Below, in pieces: positions 1 through 10,194 of a stretch of 64,000 nucleotides of DNA (position 1 is its first letter; each line of letters begins with the position of its first letter). Made by a program: the position numbers and the translations under genes. The stretch is from Amycolatopsis sp. A133 (lineage in GTDB: Bacteria; Actinomycetota; Actinomycetes; Mycobacteriales; Pseudonocardiaceae): the NCBI RefSeq assembly GCF_031082405.1, contig NZ_JAVHJU010000067.1, positions 374,040 through 438,039 of the forward strand. Direction: 5' to 3'. The notes under the pieces were generated by a model, which made no database searches, was not told the origin of the DNA, and saw only the letters and a program-made list of their open reading frames with translations.

Positions 1-9
1 CCTCGGCAT

Positions 10-70
10 GTCGTGAGTGGTAAGGCGGGTTCTAACCCGCCTTACCACTCACGACAAGCCGCGGCAGACT
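10..70. repeat. 46-nt perfect hairpin repeat, copy A, with 14-nt flank
   Basis: Positions 10-31 and 34-55 are perfect 22-nt inverted arms around a 2-nt loop; the arm begins GTCGTGAGTGGTAAGG. The flank AGCCGCGGCAGACT (57-70) follows. Both hairpin and flank recur, inverted, at 18278-18337. This copy lies 3 nt beyond the fprA stop codon, where a terminator would sit, but no T-run follows. It could work as a factor-independent or processing hairpin, or be a REP-like repeat. Confidence 0.9.
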
Positions 71-72
71 GC

Positions 73-1319
73 TTAGCCGCGCGAGACCCGGGTCATCTCC
101 TCGCGCTCCACCACCTTGATCCGCGCCCGGCCCGCCGCCGAACCCAGCGCCTTCTCGTGTGCGTCGAGCCGGCCCCAGCCCTCCCAGTTCGTGACCGGGA
201 TGCCGCGCGTCGCCAGGAAGTCCAGGATCGCGTCCGGCGACGCGTACTTCGGTGCCGCCAGGGTGTCCGCGTCCGCCAGGAGGCTCGCGATCGTCTCCGC
301 CGCGTCGCCCTTCGTGTGGCCGATCAGGCCGACCGGGCCACGCTTGATCCAGCCCGTCACGTACACGCCCGGCAGCTGGTTCTCGTCCAGGTCGAGCACG
401 CGGCCCGCCTGGTTCGGCACCACGCCGGCCGCGTGGTCGAACGGCAGCTCCGGCAGGTGCGAGGACAGGTAGCCGACCGCGCGGTACACCGCCTGGACGT
501 CCCAGTCGTGAAGTGCAGGTGCAGCCGCCGCTGCCGGGTGCCCGGCTCGCGGATCGCCCACTCCTGCAGCGTCTTCACCACCATGTCGACCTGCTTTGAC
601 GCGCGCAGCGCCGCGATGCTGCCGTCGTCGAACTCGATGTCCTCGGGGTACACGATGACCTCGACGTTCGGCGAGTGGTCCAGCTCCCGCAGCTCCAGCG
701 GCGTGAACTTCGCTTGCGCCGGCCCGCGGCGGCCGAACACGTGCACGTCGGTCACCGGGCTGGCCTTGAGCCCCTGGTGGACGTTGTCCGGGATGTCCGT
801 GGTCAGCAGCTCGTCGGCCGTCTTCGCCAGGATCCGCGCGACGTCCAGTGCGACGTTCCCCACGCCCAGCACCGCGACCGAAGACGCGGTCAGCGGCCAG
901 GTGCGCGGCACGTCCGGGTGGCCGTCGTACCAGGACACGAAGTCGGCGGCGCCGTAGCTGCCGTCGAGGTCGATGCCCGGGATGTCGAGCGCGCGGTCGG
1001 CGGACGCGCCGGTGGAGAAGATCACCGCGTCGTAGAACTCGCGCAGCTCGTCGAGCTTGATGTCGGTGCCGTAGTCGATGTTGCCCAGCAGCCGGATGTT
1101 CGGCTTCGAGAGCACCTTCTCCAGCGCCGTCACGATGCCCTTGATGCGCGGGTGGTCGGGCGCGACGCCGTACCGGATCAGGCCGAAGGGCGCCGGCATC
1201 CGCTCGAACAGGTCGATGGAGACGTCGGCGTCGGACTTGTCCAGGATGTCGGCGGCGTAGATCCCGGCGGGACCGGCGCCCACCACGGCTACACGAAGAG
1301 ATCGGCTCACCCGACCCAC
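73..1319 (-). pseudogene. fprA: Ferredoxin/NADPH reductase (FprA type), disrupted by deletion and frameshift
   Basis: FprA-family flavoprotein reductases move electrons between NADPH and ferredoxins in the cytoplasm. Reading from GTG 1319, the first 270 residues carry the FAD-binding GAGPAG (about 14-19), the segment GVAPDHPRIKG and the NADP-binding GVGNVALDVAR. Frame breaks at 508-512: the first frame ends in RRLHLHF, and family sequence resumes one frame over with HDWDVQAVYRAVGY and runs to the stop at 73. The two frames share one base at 510. The joined length is about 415 residues against roughly 455 in the family, so about 40 residues between the two parts are missing as well. It is either a real pseudogene or an assembly collapse. 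An iron box precedes the start. GTG 1310 is an alternative start. Confidence 0.8.
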
Positions 1320-1325
1320 GGTAAG

Positions 1326-1344
1326 TTAGGATCACCTAACCTAA
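1326..1344 (-). promoter_or_regulatory. IdeR/DtxR-type iron box upstream of fprA
   Basis: TTAGGATCACCTAACCTAA matches the 19-bp IdeR/DtxR consensus TTAGGTTAGGCTAACCTAA at 15 of 19 positions as I count it, with both outer half-sites intact. It ends 7 nt before the fprA GTG at 1319, so a bound repressor would block promoter or ribosome access. Iron-dependent repression of fprA is the inference; trpG on the other strand starts 52 nt away and could also be affected. Confidence 0.75.
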
Positions 1345-1395
1345 AATGTGATTTGGCGTACGGTCCACCAGGTGGGAGCCGGTAAGCTCGGCGCC

Positions 1396-2040
1396 ATGCG
1401 CGTTCTCGTCGTCGACAACTACGACAGCTTCGTCTACAACCTGGTCCAGTACCTGGCCCAGCTCGGCGCCGACTGCACGGTCTGGCGCAACGACGTCGTG
1501 GACCTCGACCGCGTGCCGGAGTTCGACGCCGTGCTCGTTTCTCCCGGCCCCGGCACCCCCGAACGCGCCGGTCAGAGCATGGACGTCATCCGCAAGTGCG
1601 CCGAGACGCGCACGCCGATGCTCGGCGTCTGCCTCGGCCACCAGGCGCTCGGCGTCGTCTACGGCGCGACCGTCGACCGCGCCCCCGAACTGCTCCACGG
1701 CAAGACGAGCCAGGTGCGCCACACCGGCGCCGGCATCCTCCAGGACCTGCCCGGGGAGTTCACGGCCACGCGGTACCACTCCCTGACCGTGGTGCCCGAC
1801 ACGATCTCCGACACCGTCTTCGAGATCACCGGGCGCACCGAGTCCGGCATCGTGATGGGCATGCGCCACCGCGAGCTGCCGCTGGAGGGCGTCCAGTTCC
1901 ACCCGGAGTCCGTGCTCACCGAAGGCGGCCACCGGATGCTCGCGAACTGGCTGGCCGCCGCGGGCCACCCCGTCGACCCGGTGCGGGTCGACGAACTCGA
2001 GCGGGCGACCAAGGCGCTCCAGAAGGCCGCTGTTGCGTGA
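1396..2040 (+). CDS. trpG: Glutamine amidotransferase, anthranilate/aminodeoxychorismate synthase component II
   Basis: Class I glutamine amidotransferase subunit of 214 residues that releases ammonia from glutamine for anthranilate (tryptophan) or 4-amino-4-deoxychorismate (folate) synthesis. The triad is visible: nucleophile Cys79 in MLGVCLGHQALG, and His169 and Glu171 in VQFHPES. The start RVLVVDNYDSF fits the family, so ATG 1396 is preferred over an in-frame ATG at 1348. In mycobacteria this gene sits beside pknB near the origin, as here. No synthase component I is in the window, so trpG and pabA roles cannot be separated and it may serve both. Its stop overlaps the GTG of the ABC ATPase gene. 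Confidence 0.92.
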   Translation: MRVLVVDNYDSFVYNLVQYLAQLGADCTVWRNDVVDLDRVPEFDAVLVSPGPGTPERAGQSMDVIRKCAETRTPMLGVCLGHQALGVVYGATVDRAPELLHGKTSQVRHTGAGILQDLPGEFTATRYHSLTVVPDTISDTVFEITGRTESGIVMGMRHRELPLEGVQFHPESVLTEGGHRMLANWLAAAGHPVDPVRVDELERATKALQKAAVA

Positions 2041-2828
2041 TCCGGCTCGAGGGGGTCGGCAAGCGGTACGGGCGCGGTGACTTCGTCCTCCACGACGTCG
2101 ACCTGACCGTCGAGCCCGGGCACGTCGTCGGCATCCTCGGCAGCAACGGCTCCGGGAAGTCGACGCTGCTGCGGATCATGGCCGGCGTCTCACACGCGAC
2201 CACCGGCACCGTCGGCGGCACCCCGCGGATCGGCTACCTGCCGGACCGGTTCCCGGCCGGCCAGCGCATGGGCGCCCGCGCCTACCTGCGGCACATGGCC
2301 CGCATCCACGGCCTCGCCGACCTCTCGGTGATCGACCCGCTGCTCGAACGCCTCGCCCTCGTCGGCGGTCCGGCGGCCCCGCTGCGCACCCTGTCCAAGG
2401 GCAACGCGCAGAAGGTGGGGCTCGCACAGGCCGTCATGGTCCGGCCCGACCTGCTGATCCTCGACGAGCCGTGGTCCGGGCTGGACGTCGGGACGCACGC
2501 GATCCTCGGCGAGCTCGTCGCCGAGACGCGGGCGCGCGGCGCGAGCGTCGTGTTCACCGACCACCGGCCCCAGGTGGTGCACGACCACGCCGACGTCGTC
2601 CACCGGATGGACGGCGGACGGCTCACGACAGAAAGCGCGGAGCCGACCACGCGGATCGTGCTGCGCGGCGGCGGCACCGGCTGGACGGACGAGCCCGGCG
2701 TCCGCCACGCCGTCACCGAGGGCCCCCACGTGGTGCTCACGGTCGAGGTCGGCCGCGTCGACGCGGTGCTGCTGCGGGCGCTCGAAGACGGCTGGTCGGT
2801 GCGGGAGGTGGCGCCGTGCTCGCCCTGA
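2037..2828 (+). CDS. ABC transporter ATP-binding protein
   Basis: Cytoplasmic ATPase subunit of 263 residues, probably of an exporter. Walker A GSNGSGKST (35-43), a signature-like LSKGNAQKVGLAQ (119-131) that departs from LSGGQ, Walker B LLILDEP (139-145) and H-loop His176 are all present, so ATP hydrolysis is expected. The C-terminal 70 residues after the ATPase core match no domain I recognise. GTG 2037 overlaps the trpG stop by 4 nt (GTGA), indicating coupled translation, and the next gene overlaps it by 13 nt and encodes a membrane protein that is the likely permease. Substrate unknown. Confidence 0.87.
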   Translation: MIRLEGVGKRYGRGDFVLHDVDLTVEPGHVVGILGSNGSGKSTLLRIMAGVSHATTGTVGGTPRIGYLPDRFPAGQRMGARAYLRHMARIHGLADLSVIDPLLERLALVGGPAAPLRTLSKGNAQKVGLAQAVMVRPDLLILDEPWSGLDVGTHAILGELVAETRARGASVVFTDHRPQVVHDHADVVHRMDGGRLTTESAEPTTRIVLRGGGTGWTDEPGVRHAVTEGPHVVLTVEVGRVDAVLLRALEDGWSVREVAPCSP

Positions 2829-3457
2829 CGCGGTACTACCTCGCGCTGCTCGGCCATTCACAGCGGTACCTGCCGGCTCTGCTGGCCTACCTCGCGCTGT
2901 GCGTGATCCTCTACGCCGACCCGCACTCGCCGCCGCTGCCGCTGTTCGGCGTCAGCGCCGGCGGGTTGCTGGTCGTCTCGTGCTGGCTGACGATCGCGCT
3001 GCTCGACATCGAAGACCCGGTGCAGCGCCTGGTCACCTTGAGCCACGCACGCCAATGGCGCCGGATGATCACCGGCGCGATCCTCACCGTGCTGGCGTGC
3101 TCGCTGGTCCTCACCGCGATCACCGAGGGGTGGTCGGCGCTGAAGTCGTTGCGGATCCAGCCGTCGGCGCTCGGCATCGGGTTCCTCGCCCACCTCGCGT
3201 GCGCGGTGCTGGGCATCGCGATCGCGCTCCCGTGCTCCCGGCTGCTGGTCCACCGCATCGGCTGGACGGTCCTCGCGGCGGTGATCACCCTGGTCGTGGT
3301 GTTGCTTGCGAAGATCCCGCTGGTCCACCCCCTGCTCCACGCCCTGACCGACGAGGAACCCGTCGGCGGCCCGCTGGTCGTGGCGCTCGTGACGGCGGTG
3401 GCGATGCTGGCCGCGAGCTTCTTCGTCGTTTCGGAACTCGTGCGCCGGCGCTCCTGA
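2816..3457 (+). CDS. Multi-pass membrane protein, probable ABC permease
   Basis: Protein of 213 residues with about six hydrophobic segments (near 15-32, 43-60, 85-105, 125-145, 150-170 and 185-205) and short loops; it has no soluble domain. It begins GTG CTC GCC CTG inside the ATPase gene, so the two are translated together and probably form one transporter, a common two-gene layout for small ABC-2-like exporters. I do not recognise a named family and substrate cannot be inferred. An AT-rich palindromic patch begins right after the stop. Confidence 0.75.
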   Translation: MLALTRYYLALLGHSQRYLPALLAYLALCVILYADPHSPPLPLFGVSAGGLLVVSCWLTIALLDIEDPVQRLVTLSHARQWRRMITGAILTVLACSLVLTAITEGWSALKSLRIQPSALGIGFLAHLACAVLGIAIALPCSRLLVHRIGWTVLAAVITLVVVLLAKIPLVHPLLHALTDEEPVGGPLVVALVTAVAMLAASFFVVSELVRRRS

Positions 3458-3481
3458 CTGCAAATTGCAGAATTCAATTTC
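3458..3481. promoter_or_regulatory. AT-rich overlapping palindromes ahead of the EACC1-like gene
   Basis: CTGCAAATTGCAG (3458-3470) is a perfect 13-nt palindrome starting right after the permease stop codon, and AAATTG (3463-3468) with CAATTT (3476-3481) forms a second overlapping inverted repeat. The patch is far richer in A+T than the surroundings and lies 77-100 nt before the next start, where a promoter or operator would be expected. Function is inferred only. Confidence 0.4.
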
Positions 3482-3557
3482 CCTCACGGGCTTCCAGCGG
3501 GAGCACGCGGCCGACTAAGGTTCGGGGCCTCTCCGGTTCTGGGTGGAAGGAGATCGG

Positions 3558-3875
3558 GTGACGGCTGGGATCGTCGCGATCACCGTGCCAAACTCCGACG
3601 GCGAGCTTCCGGAGCTCGCCGCCTGGCTGCGCGGCGAAGATGAACTCCGTGGCCGCGTCCAGGTCTTCGATGCCGTTGTGGTCGGGGTTTCGAGCAACTC
3701 CGCCGGCGTCTTCTGCCGCTCGCTCTTCGCCTGGCTGACGCGGGGCCGCGAAGCCCGCGTCTCGCTGAAGGTCAAACGCTCCGGTGCCGCCGAAGAACTC
3801 GAGCTCGACTTCGGGGCCGCCAGCGACGCCGAGCAGGTTCTCGGGGCCGTCCGGGAATTCCTCGACCAGTCCTGA
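3558..3875 (+). CDS. Small protein resembling effector-associated constant component 1 (EACC1)
   Basis: Protein of 105 residues. Its layout of an N-terminal strand, ELPELAAWLRGEDELRG, a middle hydrophobic stretch, FAWLTRGREARVSLKVKR and an acidic C-terminal helix resembles the EACC1 family, small constant components encoded beside trypsin- or caspase-like effectors in predicted actinobacterial conflict systems. Here no effector gene adjoins it: the neighbours are an ABC exporter and pknB, so it is a solo copy if the assignment holds. The GTG at 3558 is chosen because GGAAGGAG (3544-3551) is a good ribosome binding site for it; an upstream GTG at 3543 would place that site inside the gene. Function unknown. 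Confidence 0.6.
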   Translation: MTAGIVAITVPNSDGELPELAAWLRGEDELRGRVQVFDAVVVGVSSNSAGVFCRSLFAWLTRGREARVSLKVKRSGAAEELELDFGAASDAEQVLGAVREFLDQS

Positions 3876-3885
3876 CCCGCAAAAA

Positions 3886-3915
3886 AAGGCCCGCACGGCG
3901 AACCGTGCGGGCCTT
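3886..3915. terminator. Bidirectional intrinsic terminator between convergent genes
   Basis: A 13-bp perfect stem, AAGGCCCGCACGG paired with its complement around CGAA. A run of seven A precedes it (3881-3887), giving a T-run for the leftward pknB transcript; the rightward side has a short TT. It separates the convergent EACC1-like gene and pknB. Confidence 0.88.
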
Positions 3916-3932
3916 CGTCGTGTGCAGCGGGA

Positions 3933-5905
<1,973 letters not shown>

Positions 5906-5909
<4 letters not shown>

Positions 5910-7234
5910 CTCTGGGTGCCGTTCCATTCCGTCCAGGGTGTGGTCATGATGCCTTGCCGGCCATCGTCGGTCGTGCCCGGAGTGCTCGCCGCACCGGCGC
6001 CCGTGGCCGTCGGTTCCGCCGGTCTGCCCGGGAACACCTGGCTCTGCGTCTGGCCCGGGTGCGATGGCGAGCCGTTGCCGCCCAGCATTTTCGCCACCAG
6101 CACGATGCCCGCGACCAGGACAACGAGCAGGATCGCCGCGAGAAGTGCCCACCAGCCCCACTGCGTCTTCCGCCGGGGGGCCGGCAGCATGACCTGCCGC
6201 ATGGCGGGCCGCGACGGCGGCCCGATGACGGGCATCGGGTTCATCGCGGGGGACGGCGGGCCGACCGGCATCGGCTGCTGCGGCGGGGGGAACTGCTGCT
6301 GCGGCACCGGCATCGAGGGCGGTGGCTGCTGCTGTTGCGGTTGCTGGGGTTGCTGCCCCGTCGCGTACGCGGCGTTGACCAGCCCGGACGGCGTCGGCAG
6401 CGGCTGCCCGGCGCGGACCGCGGCGACGGCGGCCGCGAACTCGCCACCGTTGTTGTAGCGCTGCCGCGGATCCTTGATCAGGGTCGCCTCGATCACCGCG
6501 CGCGCCGCGGGCGGCACGTCCGGTGGCAGCGGCGGCGGGACGTCGCGGATGTGCATCATCGCGACCGTCACGGCGTTCTCGGACAGGAACGGCCGGTGCC
6601 CGGCGAGGCATTCGTAACCGCACACCGCCAGCGAGTAGACGTCGGACGCCGGCTCCGCCGGTTGCCCGAGCGCCTGCTCCGGCGCGATGTAGTGCGCTGT
6701 GCCCATGACCATCCCGGACCGGGTGACCGGGGCCGCGTCGGCCGCCTTCGCCACGCCGAAGTCGGTGATCTTCACCTGGCCCGCCGACGTCACCAGGATG
6801 TTGCCCGGCTTGACGTCGCGGTGGACCAGGCCGTGGGAGTGCGCGGCCTGCAGCGCGTTGCCCGCCTGCTCGAGCATGTCGAGCGTGAACTCCGCCGACA
6901 GCCGCCCGTGCTTGGCCAGCAACCCGGCCAGCGGGTCGCCGTCGACGAGCTCCATCACCAGGTACGCGATCGGCAGATCACCGTCGAAGATGGTCTCGCC
7001 GTAGTCGTGCACCGCGGCGATGCCGGGGTGGTTCAGGGACGCCGTCATCCGCGCTTCGGTGCGGAAGCGGTGGAGGAACTCGGCGTCGCCGGAGAGTTCG
7101 GCCTTGAGGATCTTGACGGCCACGGTCCGGTCGAGCCGGGTGTCGCTGGCCTGCCAGACCTCGCCCATCCCGCCGACGGCGATCCGGCTCGTCAGCTTGT
7201 AGCGGTCGGCCAGCAGCTGACCGGAGGACAGCAT
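5906..7234 (-). CDS. pknA: Serine/threonine protein kinase PknA
   Basis: Kinase of 442 residues with a cytoplasmic catalytic domain and single membrane anchor; phosphorylates division and cell-wall proteins in relatives. It shows IAVGGMGEV, ATP-binding Lys41, HRDVKPGN, DFG and the activation segment TRSGMVMGTAHYIAPEQ. After about residue 275 comes a Pro/Gln-rich linker (QQPQQPQQQQPPP region), then a transmembrane helix (about 372-394) and a short Ser/Thr/Pro-rich outer tail without a sensor domain. It lies 3 nt after pbpA and overlaps pknB by 4 nt. Confidence 0.95.
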
Positions 7235-7237
7235 GCG

Positions 7238-8707
7238 CTATCCACCCCCGAGCTTCGCGTTGATGGCCGCACGGCCGATTTCCGCCGCGACCGAGCCGCC
7301 GGTGGCCGCGAGCCCCCGGTTGCCGCCGTCCTCGACGATCACGGCGACCGCGATCTGCGGGTTGTCGGCGGGGGCGAAGGCGGTGTACCAGGCGTGCGGG
7401 GCGGTGTTCTTGGAGTCCGTGCCGTGCTCGGCGGTGCCGGTCTTCGACGCGATCTGGATGTCCGCGCGCTTGCCGCCGCCCTTGGTGAAGCCCTCGGAAG
7501 CGATCATCATGTCCTTGAGGATCGCGGCGTTCGACGACGACAGCGCCGCGGTGCCGGTGAGCTCGCTGGGGCTGTAGTCCTCGATCGTCGACAGGTCGGG
7601 TGCCAGCACCGACTGCACCAGCTGCGGCTTCATCGCCATCCCGCCGTTGGCCACGGTGGCCGCGAGGAGGCAGTCCTGCAGCGGCGTCAGCCGGACGTCG
7701 CGCTGGCCGATGCCGCTCTGGAAGAGCGCCCCCTGCGAGTCGAGCGGGCCGACCGTCGACGGGGCGACCTTCATCGGCACGGTCAGGTCGGTCTGCCCGA
7801 TGCCGAAGTTCGCCGCCGTCTTCTTCATCTTGTCGGCGCCCAGCTGGCCGGCGAACTGCGCGAACGGCACGTTGCAGGAGTGCGCGAGCGCGTCCTTGAA
7901 CGTGGTGCCGGGACAGCCCTGGCCCGCGTAGTTCTCCAGCGTGACGCTCGTGCCGGGGAGCTTGGTGTTCGGTGCCGGGTCGATCGGCGTGTCCGGGCCC
8001 TTGCCGTCTTCGAGCGCGGCCGCCGCGGTGACCAGCTTGAACGTCGACCCCGGCGGGTAGGTCTCCGAGATCGCCCGGTTCAGCATGGGCTTCTTCGGGT
8101 CCTTGTTGTTCGCGTTCCAGGCGTCCGTCTGCGCCTTCGACGTGTGCGAAGCGAGCTGGTTCGGGTCGTACGACGGCGTCGAGACCATCGCCAGGATCCG
8201 CCCGGTGCTCGGCTCCATCGCGACGACGGCGCCGGTGTAGCCCTTCTGCGTCATCAGGTCGTACGCGGCCTTCTGCACGGCCGGGTCGATGGTCAGCCGG
8301 ACGTTGCCGCCGCTGGGGTCCCGGCCGGTGACCATGTCCGACAGCCGCCGCACGAACAGCCGCGGGTCGGAGCCGTTGAGGACGTCGTCCTCGGCGCGCT
8401 CCAGGCCGCCCGCGCCGTAGTTGATCGAGTAGTAGCCGGTGACCGGCGCGTACATCGGGCCGTCGGCGTAGGTCCGGATGTACTTGTACTTGTCGTTCGA
8501 CGGGTTGATGCTGGCCAGCACCTCGCCGTTGGCCTGCGACACGATCTTGCCGCGCTGGCGGGCGAACTCCTCGTAGAGCACGCGGGCGTTGCGCGAGTCG
8601 GTGCGGTAGTCGTCGGCCTTCACCACCTGGATGTAGGTGGCGTTGCCGAGCAGCAGGACGATCATCACGAGCATCGCCATGCCGACCTTGCGGAGCGGGG
8701 TGTTCAC
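7238..8707 (-). CDS. pbpA: Penicillin-binding protein A, class B transpeptidase
   Basis: D,D-transpeptidase of 489 residues that cross-links peptidoglycan outside the membrane, anchored by an N-terminal helix (about 8-25). Active-site motifs: Ser221-T-F-Lys224 in PPGSTFKL, Ser277-C-N279 and Lys422-T-G424 in SKTGTAEHG. The length and Ser position match mycobacterial PbpA. GTG 8707 overlaps the rodA stop by 4 nt (GTGA). Adjacent RodA is its expected SEDS glycosyltransferase partner, and PknB is known to modify PbpA in mycobacteria. Confidence 0.95.
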   Translation of the reverse strand: MNTPLRKVGMAMLVMIVLLLGNATYIQVVKADDYRTDSRNARVLYEEFARQRGKIVSQANGEVLASINPSNDKYKYIRTYADGPMYAPVTGYYSINYGAGGLERAEDDVLNGSDPRLFVRRLSDMVTGRDPSGGNVRLTIDPAVQKAAYDLMTQKGYTGAVVAMEPSTGRILAMVSTPSYDPNQLASHTSKAQTDAWNANNKDPKKPMLNRAISETYPPGSTFKLVTAAAALEDGKGPDTPIDPAPNTKLPGTSVTLENYAGQGCPGTTFKDALAHSCNVPFAQFAGQLGADKMKKTAANFGIGQTDLTVPMKVAPSTVGPLDSQGALFQSGIGQRDVRLTPLQDCLLAATVANGGMAMKPQLVQSVLAPDLSTIEDYSPSELTGTAALSSSNAAILKDMMIASEGFTKGGGKRADIQIASKTGTAEHGTDSKNTAPHAWYTAFAPADNPQIAVAVIVEDGGNRGLAATGGSVAAEIGRAAINAKLGGG

Positions 8708-10194
8708 GCCTGCGCACCCCCGTCCGCCGGCGGGCGCTGCACGAGCACGGTGTGCGCTTCCGCGATCGGGGCCTGCGGCTGCTGCTGCGGCTTCGGGCGG
8801 GAGGCGGGCTTGCGGGCCGCGTCGGAGATGCGGAGCAGCAGCGCGACCAGGATGTAGTTCGCGAGCAGCGACGAACCACCCTTGGACAGGAACGGGGCGG
8901 TGATACCGGTCTCCGGGATGAGTTTCGTGACCCCGCCGACGACGACGAAGATCTGCATGACCATGGTGAACGCGAGCCCGCCGCCCAGCAGTTTGCCGAA
9001 CGTGTCGCGCACGGCCAGCGCGCTGCGCATGCCGCGCATGGCGACCAGCAAGTACAGCATCAGCACCGCGGCCAGCCCGATGAAACCGAGCTCTTCGCCG
9101 ATCGACGCGGTGATGAAGTCGGTGTTGGCCTCGGGCACCATGTCCGGCCGCCCGGCGCCGAGCCCGGTGCCGCCGACGCCACCGGTGCCGAGCCCGAACA
9201 GGCCCTGCGCGAGCTGGTAACCGCCGCCGGCCTGGTCGTAGGTGGCCAGCGGGTCCAGCCAGTTCGCCACGCGCTGCTGGACGTGCGTGAAGAGGTTGTA
9301 GGCGATGACGCAGCCGACGGCGAAGAAGCTGAGGCCCAGGACGACCCAGATGACCCGCTCGGTCGCGACGTACAGCATCACCAGGATGACGCTGAAGAAC
9401 AGCAGTGACGTGCCGAGGTCCTTCTCGAACACCAGGATGCCGATGCAGACGAACGCGGCGATGAGGATCGGGCCGAGGTCGCGGGCGCGCGGGAGCTCCA
9501 CGCCGACGAGCTTCTTGCCCGCCACCATGAACAGGTCCCGTTTCGACACCAGGAACGAGGCGAAGAAGATCATCAGCAGGATCTTCGCGAACTCGCCCGG
9601 CTGGATCGAGAAGAACGGCAGCTTCAGCCACACCTTGGCGCCGTTGACCTCGGACAGGCTCGACGGCAGCAGCGCGGGCAGCGCCAGTGCGACGATCCCG
9701 ACCAGGCCCGCGGTGTAGCCGTAGCGGGTCAGCGTGCGGTGGTCGTTGACCACGACGAGCACGACGACGAAGAACACCAGCGAGATGACGGTGAACAGCA
9801 CCTGCGCGGTGACCGCGGGTGTGTAGTCCTTGCCCTGCTGCGTGGCCCGCTCGGCCAGGGCCAGGTCGATCCGGTGGATCATCACCAGCCCGATGCCGTT
9901 CAGCAGCGCGACGCAGGGGAGCAGCACGGGATCGGCGTACGGCGCCCACTTGCGGACGGCCAGGTGCGCGCCGGTCAGCACGCCGAGGTAGGCCAGGCCG
10001 AGCCAGATGATCGACGTGGTGAGTTCCTGCTCCTGGTTCGCTTCCACCAGGACCAGCGCGATGGTGACGATGAACGCCGCGAACCCCAGCAGCACCAGCT
10101 CGGTGTTGCGGCGGGTCGGGACCTCGCGCGGCGGGTTCGTCTGGAACTGCGCGGCGAGCGGTTCGGCGGCGCGCGCCGCGGCGGGCTGGCTCAT
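8704..10194 (-). CDS. rodA: SEDS-family peptidoglycan polymerase RodA/FtsW
   Basis: Integral membrane glycosyltransferase of 496 residues that polymerises lipid II during growth. About ten hydrophobic segments span residues 30-460, with the SEDS hallmarks GAKVWLKL, QPGEFAKI, EKDLGTSLLFF and a late AVRDTFGKLLGGG loop before the GITAPFLSKGGSSLLANY region. The N-terminal 28 and C-terminal 35 residues are hydrophilic. It overlaps the pstP stop by one base (TGATG) and pbpA by four, so the set is one transcription and translation unit. Its position beside pbpA, away from the ftsI locus, marks it as the elongation-type RodA rather than FtsW. Confidence 0.94.
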   Translation of the reverse strand: MSQPAAARAAEPLAAQFQTNPPREVPTRRNTELVLLGFAAFIVTIALVLVEANQEQELTTSIIWLGLAYLGVLTGAHLAVRKWAPYADPVLLPCVALLNGIGLVMIHRIDLALAERATQQGKDYTPAVTAQVLFTVISLVFFVVVLVVVNDHRTLTRYGYTAGLVGIVALALPALLPSSLSEVNGAKVWLKLPFFSIQPGEFAKILLMIFFASFLVSKRDLFMVAGKKLVGVELPRARDLGPILIAAFVCIGILVFEKDLGTSLLFFSVILVMLYVATERVIWVVLGLSFFAVGCVIAYNLFTHVQQRVANWLDPLATYDQAGGGYQLAQGLFGLGTGGVGGTGLGAGRPDMVPEANTDFITASIGEELGFIGLAAVLMLYLLVAMRGMRSALAVRDTFGKLLGGGLAFTMVMQIFVVVGGVTKLIPETGITAPFLSKGGSSLLANYILVALLLRISDAARKPASRPKPQQQPQAPIAEAHTVLVQRPPADGGAQA

